Part shown: one piece after another, positions 6,019 through 11,062 of the stretch
How positions within the stretch are numbered: the stretch's first letter is position 1
How the letters are laid out: every line of letters starts with the position of its first letter
Origin: Symbiobacteriaceae bacterium
GTDB lineage: Bacteria > Bacillota > JAAYKD01 > WRDA01
Reading direction: 5' to 3'
DNA length: 11,062 nucleotides
NCBI GenBank assembly: GCA_009783675.1
Contig: WRDA01000028.1
Span: forward strand, 1-11,062
Position numbers and translations under genes: made by a program
Notes under the pieces: generated by a model
Seen by the model: the letters and a program-made list of their open reading frames with translations, nothing else
The model's database searches: none
Told to the model about the DNA's origin: nothing

Positions 6019-6468
6019 ATGCATCCCATCGCCCAAGCTATCGAAGCTCTGTTTAACCGTGAAGGTTGGAAGATCCAGAAGCGTGACGAGCGCAGCTACT
6101 CTTTCGGTTTTCGTGGCAATAACAATCGTTATGACTTCATCGCCCGCATTGGCGAGCGTCACAATACGCTCAGCATCTATGCCATCCTGCCCATGCAAGC
6201 CCCCAACAATAGACTGCATGAGACCGCAGAGTTCCTGCATCGCGCCAACTATGGCCTGATCATCGGCAACTTCGAAATGGATTTCCGTGATGGTGAAGTT
6301 CGCTATAAGGCCAGTGTGGACTTCGAAGACAATCAGCCAGCACCTGACCATATCAATAGCCTGATCGACTGTGCTCTGGCCATGTCTGATCGCTATATTC
6401 CCGGTCTGGGCAAGGTCATTTTCGCCAATGCCGATGCCGAAGAAGCCATCAAAGAGATCGAAGGATAG
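6019..6468 (+). CDS. YbjN-domain protein (149 aa)
   Basis: Small soluble protein with a YbjN-type domain, the fold related to type III secretion chaperones. The diagnostic part is RANYGLIIGNFEMDFRDGEV (residues about 75-94) followed by RYKASVDFE, and a C-terminal helix with MSDRYIPGL. No signal peptide or membrane segment is seen. Members are widespread and mostly uncharacterised; E. coli YbjN has been linked to stress and motility phenotypes, but the biochemical role is unknown, so none is assigned here. The ATG has AAAGGAGAAGG at 5-9 nt spacing. Its TAG stop overlaps the GTG of the next gene (TAGTG), suggesting translational coupling, and a terminator-like hairpin begins 18 nt after the stop. 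Confidence 0.8.
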   Translation: MHPIAQAIEALFNREGWKIQKRDERSYSFGFRGNNNRYDFIARIGERHNTLSIYAILPMQAPNNRLHETAEFLHRANYGLIIGNFEMDFRDGEVRYKASVDFEDNQPAPDHINSLIDCALAMSDRYIPGLGKVIFANADAEEAIKEIEG

Positions 6469-7694
6469 TGCCAACCGAAGCGAAGAAAAGCCACGACCGT
6501 GACGGTTGTGGCTTTTTAAATACTATCAGGCAGCATCTTGGACGTTATCCCGCCATGGAGATCAGCGACCTGCTAAAGCTGCTCTACCAAAACGAGTTTG
6601 GTGCCGAGCACCTGATCAGCGACACAGAGGTCAGCCAGCGCTACCTCAGAGATGAGCTGGATCGTTTACAAAGCACTTCAGCTAATGGCGATGAGACCGC
6701 GGATGGGGAGGAAGCTCCGGATCATGAGCTGTCTGCTTCAGATGATGTCGAGGAGATCGGCAACGGCCTGAGCAGAGTCTATCTGCGGATGCTGTTAAGA
6801 GGCGATCTAACACTGCAGACTCTTAACCGTATCTTCCTCCTAACGGCGAATCGTTCTCTTGGCAGCATAGCCTCCTTCGACGCGAAAGGCGCTGCATTGA
6901 TCAGACTTTGCGCAGAAGGGTCATTGCCTTTCGACGCAGCCGATCTGGTTCAGGCACTTGCTGAGCATCGCCAGGCTGGATATCCTGCGCTAAGGCACAG
7001 CGATACCTATCGCCGAATATATGCTCCGGCTTACCGAGTCGTCGCCAGAGAGTTCAGCAATCTCATCCTTCTGCTAGGGCATATCGATAATCTGCTGGCT
7101 GAGAAAAACAGGGTTACCATCGCTATTGAAGGTCCCTGCGCCTCAGGGAAGACCACTCTTGGCGTACTTCTGCAACGGATCTATCAGGGCAACCTGATCA
7201 GCAGCGATGCTTTCTTTCTGCGTCCTAAGCAGCGTACCCCCCAGAGGCTGGCTGAACCAGGGGGAAACATCGACTACGAGCGGTTTGCTGCTGAGGTTAT
7301 CCGACCGCTGGAACTGGGAGAACCCTTCGCTTACCGCCCCTTCGATTGCACAAGCTTAACCATGCAGGATCCCATCAGCGTCGATCCCGGCAAACTGACT
7401 GTGGTCGAAGGAGTCTACAGCATGCATCCGGTGTTGCATGCAACTTACGACCTGAGCATCTTTTTAGAGATCGATCCCCTCCAGCAGGAGAGTCGCCTTG
7501 GCAAGCGAAGCCCCGAGTTGCTTCCCCGCTTTCAGCAGGAATGGATTCCCATGGAGAACCGCTACTTCGAAAGCTTCGCTATCCGCCAAGGCTGCGACCT
7601 CATCCTGTCCCAAGAGGCAAATGAATCATCCGCATCTGCAGGAGGCTTCACTTACCAGTGGAATGACCACGCACTGGCTGAACTAGCGTTTTAG
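6468..7694 (+). CDS. P-loop uridine kinase-like protein with N-terminal accessory domain (408 aa)
   Basis: The C-terminal half is a P-loop NTPase of the uridine/phosphoribulokinase type: Walker A EGPCASGKTT (221-230), SSDAFFLRP (245-253), GGNIDYERF, AYRPFDC and VVEGVYSMHP (312-321). The product is probably a nucleoside or other small-molecule kinase; the substrate is unknown. The N-terminal half begins with a helical segment around RYPAMEISDLLKLLYQNEFG that I associate with this longer clostridial-type family. An acidic low-complexity stretch (about 67-97) separates parts of it. Start: GTG 6468 overlaps the previous stop by 1 nt, with only a poorly spaced AAGGA before it. The next in-frame start, ATG 6555, would remove part of the N-terminal helix and has no ribosome site. 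The first 17 codons contain a terminator-like hairpin. The 3' end overlaps the convergent gene by 4 nt. Confidence 0.8.
   Translation: MPTEAKKSHDRDGCGFLNTIRQHLGRYPAMEISDLLKLLYQNEFGAEHLISDTEVSQRYLRDELDRLQSTSANGDETADGEEAPDHELSASDDVEEIGNGLSRVYLRMLLRGDLTLQTLNRIFLLTANRSLGSIASFDAKGAALIRLCAEGSLPFDAADLVQALAEHRQAGYPALRHSDTYRRIYAPAYRVVAREFSNLILLLGHIDNLLAEKNRVTIAIEGPCASGKTTLGVLLQRIYQGNLISSDAFFLRPKQRTPQRLAEPGGNIDYERFAAEVIRPLELGEPFAYRPFDCTSLTMQDPISVDPGKLTVVEGVYSMHPVLHATYDLSIFLEIDPLQQESRLGKRSPELLPRFQQEWIPMENRYFESFAIRQGCDLILSQEANESSASAGGFTYQWNDHALAELAF
6486..6517 (+). terminator. Rho-independent-terminator-like hairpin, inside the start of the kinase gene
   Basis: A 9 bp stem, AAAAGCCAC (6486-6494) with GTGGCTTTT (6508-6516), continues through a G-T pair into ACCG/CGGT closed by a TGA loop. 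A T-run ends at 6517 and an A-run on the left makes it potentially bidirectional. It starts 18 nt after the ybjN-like stop, the classic position, yet it falls within codons 7-17 of the downstream gene if that gene starts at GTG 6468. Confidence 0.8.
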
Positions 7695-10600
7695 ACCCAG
7701 TTCATATTTACAGGTGAAAGTGCGCTGGTGGCTATACGGTTGGCCAGAGGATCGAAAGTATAGTTATCATCGTAGAAGTTACCCAGAATAACGCAGCCGG
7801 CACCTGATGCAAAGTGGAGCACGAAGGACATGTTGAAGCCATTCGACCAGTAGTTCACCCAGCGATATGTTCCATTGTCTCCCAGCCTGAATAAAGAATT
7901 GCCACTGTAGCTCTGGGTTTCACGCATAGCGCCCAGGATGGTTCCAGAGGATTGAGGGTTCTTGATCGCATTTGTGAGGGCGGCAAACCAGATGCCCATA
8001 TCGGCTGAGGTGCTGTAAACTTCGATGGGAGCACCCAGGAAGCCGAAATCGTAGTAGCTGGCGGGACCACCATTACGTGTGTGAGGTAGAGCGACAGGAT
8101 TGCTTAACCCTGCACCCCGAACTGCAGTGCTGGTCATGCCCAGGGGTTGGAAAAGCAACTCCTGCAGCAACTGATTATAGCTGAAGTCTGTGCCAGCATA
8201 GTCATTATAAGCCGTTGTCATGATCATGGTCAGCAGACCCATGGAAAGGTCGCTGTAGGCGGGGGTTCCCGGAGCCCTGGGGTAAGTAAGGTTTACCAGA
8301 TCCTGCTCGAGATCATGCAGTGAATAGTTGGCAGGTCCAATTGAATTGAAACTGGCAGGCCAACCGGGCAATCCTGATGTATTAGTCGCCATCTGTCTGA
8401 GAGTTGGCCACACCGAGCCGTTATACTTAGCGGCATCAGGATAGAATGTTCCCAGAGTCCAACTCTCCTGCAGGATGCCTCTTTGCAGGAGCAACTGATA
8501 CAGGGTGGCTGTGAAGGTATTGGCTGCTCCGCCCAGTTCGAACAGAGTACTGTCTGTGATTTCAGTCTTTGTACCGACGTTATCTGCGTCGGTTTCGTTA
8601 TAGCCAAAGCTCATGGTGCCCTGAGTGTAGGGGCTGAAGTAACCCAGGGACATGCCCGCGATGTTGCTCGCGCGGTAAGTTGTAGCTGCCAGTCGGTAAA
8701 CTTCATCCTCGAACACCTTGAAGCTGGGAGGAGGTTCAGCGCTGGCAGTTACCAGATATGTCTGCCCGTTGAGCAATCGAATACCTCCGGTGGGGGTGGC
8801 GTGAGTTATCACAGTACCGCTCAGAGGAGCGGCTGCAGTGGGATTGTCGGTAATAATTCCGGCAGCGTTCGTGTACAGATAAGTGGTTATATTCTTATAT
8901 GTGCCGGGAGTCGTGACCGAGAGCATGTAATACAGACCGGGAGTTAGATTCGTAATACATCTGTCTCCGGCTACTCCCAGACTGCCTGGCGCGAGTTTTA
9001 CCAGATTATCCTGGCTGCCTTTGGTAGGGCTGCTGAGAACCACATCCAGTATCTCTGCGCAGAGGCCATCTGCGAGGCCGCTTTGATCGCTGTTGTTCAA
9101 CATGCAGACGACGCCGGCATTGGCTTCGGGCACACACATGTACATCGTGCTGTAGCCATTGACAGCTCCGCTATGATACAGCAGCTCGCCATAACGAACA
9201 CCAGTAGGTGTCAGGGCGGGAGCCGGCAGCCTGCTTGGGCGGTTAGGTTGCACCATCCACCCCAGGGCATTGAAGGACCTGCCCATATTGTCCAGATTGG
9301 TGCGTGGCTTGATGATCTCTGCCACGGCAGCATAAAGCGGATGATCAGACATATAGTCGCCACAGTGCAGAGCCATCAGCAAAGCTAAATCCCTGGAAGT
9401 GCTCTTGATGCCTCCACATCCCGCCATGGCATCAAAATGCCATTCAGTCGAAGGCACTCCTTGTGAGTTATGGGGCAAAGTTTTGCGTGCCAGCATGCTG
9501 TCATCACTGATTACTTTGGTGGACAGCAAGCCCAAGGGAGCACCGAGCAGATCAATAAGCAAATTATTATAGGCGCGTCCTGAATTCAGGTATCCTTCCA
9601 CAGATGCGTTGTAACGCTGGTCTCCTGTCAGGCGATAATAGACATCCGCCAGAACATTGCCAAGGACACCCACGCCAAAGTTGGAGTAGGAGTTGACGGT
9701 GCCAGGTTTATAATCGTAGATAACATTGGCTAACTCGGCTTCCATACGGGCTCGGGTATAGAACTCGTATGGCGCCTGAGGATCCCTGTCAATGCCGTTC
9801 GGTTCCCAGTTGCGAGGCATTCTGGTCAAACCGGAAGTATGAGCACCCAGATCTTCCAGGGTAGGAGCAACATGCGTTCCATCGGCATCAATAAAATCGG
9901 GAATATTGAAGTACTTGCTGATAGGATCGGTCATCTTAAGCCAGCCCTGTTGATCGAAGTAAGCCAGGAGCAGCGAGGCGAAAGGCTTAGACAGAGAAGC
10001 TATTTCATACACAGAGTGCTCATCCACAGGGGTTCTGCTGGCAGGATCGGCGTAACCTGCATCACGCGAGGACTGAGATGTGCCGAAGTTGAAGTACTGT
10101 ATCTGGCCATTCTTAACCACGCTGACCACCATGCTGGTGAAGCTGGCGTAGAGGTTACGGTTACAGATGGCTTCGATCTGTTGCAGTATCTCCGCAGTAA
10201 AGAAGCCACTCGTCAGTGGATAGCTGACAGAGCCGGATACACTGTATGTAACGCCATTGATCAGGCCAGTAATTCCACTGGCAGATAATAAAGCCAGACC
10301 AGCCGGATCTGCAGTCAGGGAGCCATCTTTGGCCACATACATAGTGGTGGGATTTGTGACGCCTACGCTGACGGTATAATACATGCCGAGATCCAGACCC
10401 AGAATTGCGTTGGCAGCGGGAGTGCCCAGACTGCCTTCCACCAGTTTGACCACCTTAGCCGGACGAAACTGGGTGAAATAGCAGGCTCTGATCTGAGTGT
10501 TGCCCTTGGTGTCCACATAGACAGTGAACTCTGGTTCTTCGATATTAGCGCCGCCTAGAATATAGGTGTCTTCGGCATTGTTTCTGATGTTGAAGGTCTT

Positions 10601-10786
10601 GGAGAACTCACCATAGATACTCTTGATAGTGATATGGAGATCGTTGGTATTGCCATTTAACTGGGTTACATAAGCAGAAACGGTTGCATCGGCGACTGTT
10701 ATGGCAGCGGGGGCAGCCATGACAAGCGTAAACAGAGATATGACCAGAGAAAGAACCATAGAAACGGCTATCATCCTATTGCCCAT
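7691..10786 (-). CDS. Secreted tandem serine hydrolase (beta-lactamase/class C type), second domain catalytically degenerate (1031 aa)
   Basis: Exported protein. Signal peptide: MGNRM, a hydrophobic core (about 6-23), and a likely cleavage after VMA or APA. Residues about 35-105 are a small beta-module (VTQLNGNTNDL...VDTKGNTQIRACYF) of a type I associate with Firmicutes surface proteins. Then come two tandem copies of a 70-80 residue module (about 112-187 and 596-682) each followed by a class C beta-lactamase/DD-peptidase-like domain. Copy 1 (about 195-585) has SLSK with Ser264 and Lys267, YSN 367-369 and HSG 538-540, a complete catalytic set. Copy 2 (about 690-1031) aligns as GAAN (Gly753, Asn756), YSD 844-846 and WSN 980-982, so it should be inactive. 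The ATG has AAAGGAG with 7 nt spacing. No LPXTG, lipobox or C-terminal anchor is seen. Substrate (peptidoglycan, D-amino peptide or ester) is not predictable. Confidence 0.87.
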   Translation of the reverse strand: MGNRMIAVSMVLSLVISLFTLVMAAPAAITVADATVSAYVTQLNGNTNDLHITIKSIYGEFSKTFNIRNNAEDTYILGGANIEEPEFTVYVDTKGNTQIRACYFTQFRPAKVVKLVEGSLGTPAANAILGLDLGMYYTVSVGVTNPTTMYVAKDGSLTADPAGLALLSASGITGLINGVTYSVSGSVSYPLTSGFFTAEILQQIEAICNRNLYASFTSMVVSVVKNGQIQYFNFGTSQSSRDAGYADPASRTPVDEHSVYEIASLSKPFASLLLAYFDQQGWLKMTDPISKYFNIPDFIDADGTHVAPTLEDLGAHTSGLTRMPRNWEPNGIDRDPQAPYEFYTRARMEAELANVIYDYKPGTVNSYSNFGVGVLGNVLADVYYRLTGDQRYNASVEGYLNSGRAYNNLLIDLLGAPLGLLSTKVISDDSMLARKTLPHNSQGVPSTEWHFDAMAGCGGIKSTSRDLALLMALHCGDYMSDHPLYAAVAEIIKPRTNLDNMGRSFNALGWMVQPNRPSRLPAPALTPTGVRYGELLYHSGAVNGYSTMYMCVPEANAGVVCMLNNSDQSGLADGLCAEILDVVLSSPTKGSQDNLVKLAPGSLGVAGDRCITNLTPGLYYMLSVTTPGTYKNITTYLYTNAAGIITDNPTAAAPLSGTVITHATPTGGIRLLNGQTYLVTASAEPPPSFKVFEDEVYRLAATTYRASNIAGMSLGYFSPYTQGTMSFGYNETDADNVGTKTEITDSTLFELGGAANTFTATLYQLLLQRGILQESWTLGTFYPDAAKYNGSVWPTLRQMATNTSGLPGWPASFNSIGPANYSLHDLEQDLVNLTYPRAPGTPAYSDLSMGLLTMIMTTAYNDYAGTDFSYNQLLQELLFQPLGMTSTAVRGAGLSNPVALPHTRNGGPASYYDFGFLGAPIEVYSTSADMGIWFAALTNAIKNPQSSGTILGAMRETQSYSGNSLFRLGDNGTYRWVNYWSNGFNMSFVLHFASGAGCVILGNFYDDNYTFDPLANRIATSALSPVNMNWV

Positions 10787-10806
10787 TAGGATACTCCTTT
10801 CATATC

Positions 10807-10829
10807 TCGGGCAGTGAACTTTTGCCCGA
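10807..10829 (-). promoter_or_regulatory. 5' leader hairpin next to the serine hydrolase ribosome binding site
   Basis: A perfect 7 bp inverted repeat, TCGGGCA with TGCCCGA, around a 9-base loop. It ends 6 nt before the AAAGGAG ribosome binding site (10794-10800). There is no T-run on either strand, so it is not an obvious terminator. It could stabilise the mRNA, modulate translation, or be a DNA operator; the sequence alone does not decide. Confidence 0.45.
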
Positions 10830-10877
10830 CATCTTCCATTTAAACAGGACTAATTGGTAATCCAGGTGACTAATGAC

Positions 10878-10979
10878 CTACCCTCCTCCTTGTGTAAGCT
10901 GAGCTGCATGATCTGGTGCGGTTGCATATCCAGGCAACTGTCTGCTCATCATGTCAGCTACATCTTGCAAAAGATCCAT
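10878..10979 (-). CDS. Possible small ORF (33 aa), unsupported by homology
   Basis: A minus-strand ORF starting MDLLQDVADMMSRQLPG and ending in QLTQGGG. The N-terminal half looks like an amphipathic helix. Its ribosome binding site is weak. The same frame is open further upstream to the window edge except for one TGA (11000-11002), so it might be the tail of a longer gene broken or recoded at that codon. Nothing else shows that it is expressed, and I recognise no family. Confidence 0.25.
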   Translation of the reverse strand: MDLLQDVADMMSRQLPGYATAPDHAAQLTQGGG

Positions 10980-10987
10980 CTCTACAT

Positions 10988-11062
10988 CTATCTCACTTCA
11001 CCCGGTAAGGGCTTGAGTCCTGCCATTTTTAAGAATTTTCTCCCAGAGGCGGGGCATCCGCA
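10988..11062 (-). CDS. Possible C-terminal end of an upstream gene (24 aa visible)
   Basis: This minus-strand frame is open from the right edge to a TAG at 10988-10990 and reads CGCPASGRKFLKMAG followed by LKPLPGEVR. It could be the tail of a gene lying upstream of the serine hydrolase. A second frame over the same bases is also open for 20 codons from the edge to a TGA at 11000-11002, so the choice of frame is uncertain. No function is assignable. Confidence 0.2.
   Translation of the reverse strand, partial: CGCPASGRKFLKMAGLKPLPGEVR

Noticed and set aside
5974..6474. Minus-strand 166 aa frame opposite the YbjN-like gene
   Set aside because: It mirrors the plus-strand gene, which has a strong ribosome site and the YbjN signature; it shows no motif of its own.
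10980..11005. Selenocysteine insertion at the in-frame TGA
   Set aside because: No convincing stem-loop is visible just after the TGA and there is no Sec-protein context.

Overview
The window (roughly 50% GC by eye) looks like a bacterial chromosome segment, most plausibly a Firmicutes-type anaerobe. That rests on strong AAGGAGG ribosome binding sites, frequent GTG/TTG starts, a small N-terminal beta-module in the big secreted protein that I associate with Firmicutes surface proteins, and a P-loop kinase of a type I associate with clostridia. This is inference; no rRNA, tRNA or marker gene is present to fix the taxon.

Left part (1-5748, all minus strand): a compact five-gene run transcribed right to left: type II-family L-asparaginase, ROK sugar kinase, trimeric-type purine nucleoside phosphorylase (PNP), S-adenosylhomocysteine hydrolase-family protein (AhcY) and an MTA/SAH deaminase-type amidohydrolase. 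ROK and PNP overlap by 11 nt. A Shine-Dalgarno sequence at 4-10 shows that another minus-strand gene starts just beyond the left edge. The last three genes form a coherent route for clearing the by-product of SAM-dependent methylation: deaminate SAH to S-inosylhomocysteine, hydrolyse it to inosine plus homocysteine, and phosphorolyse inosine to hypoxanthine plus ribose-1-phosphate. The PNP carries the Glu/Asn pair of 6-oxopurine-specific enzymes, and AhcY differs from the human enzyme at two adenine-pocket positions, both compatible with an inosine-based route.

The most unusual structural signal is in the junctions of this run. Every non-overlapping junction holds a short array of degenerate 7- or 8-base tandem repeats, different in sequence at each junction, between the stop codon of one gene and the ribosome binding site of the next. 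Four of the five genes take their stop codon, and sometimes their last residues, from the array.

Middle (5749-7694): a 270 bp divergent intergenic region, then a plus-strand pair. A YbjN-domain protein is followed, with TAGTG start/stop overlap, by a P-loop uridine-kinase-like protein. A textbook rho-independent-terminator-like hairpin lies inside the first codons of the second gene.

Right part (7691-10786, minus strand): a single 1031-residue secreted protein made of two tandem copies of a small beta-module plus a beta-lactamase/class C-type serine hydrolase domain. The first hydrolase copy has an intact SxxK/YxN/HSG set; the second has lost the catalytic Ser and Lys. It overlaps the kinase gene tail-to-tail by 4 nt. 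The last 276 bases hold its 5' leader with a hairpin next to the ribosome binding site, and the uncertain tail of an upstream minus-strand gene.
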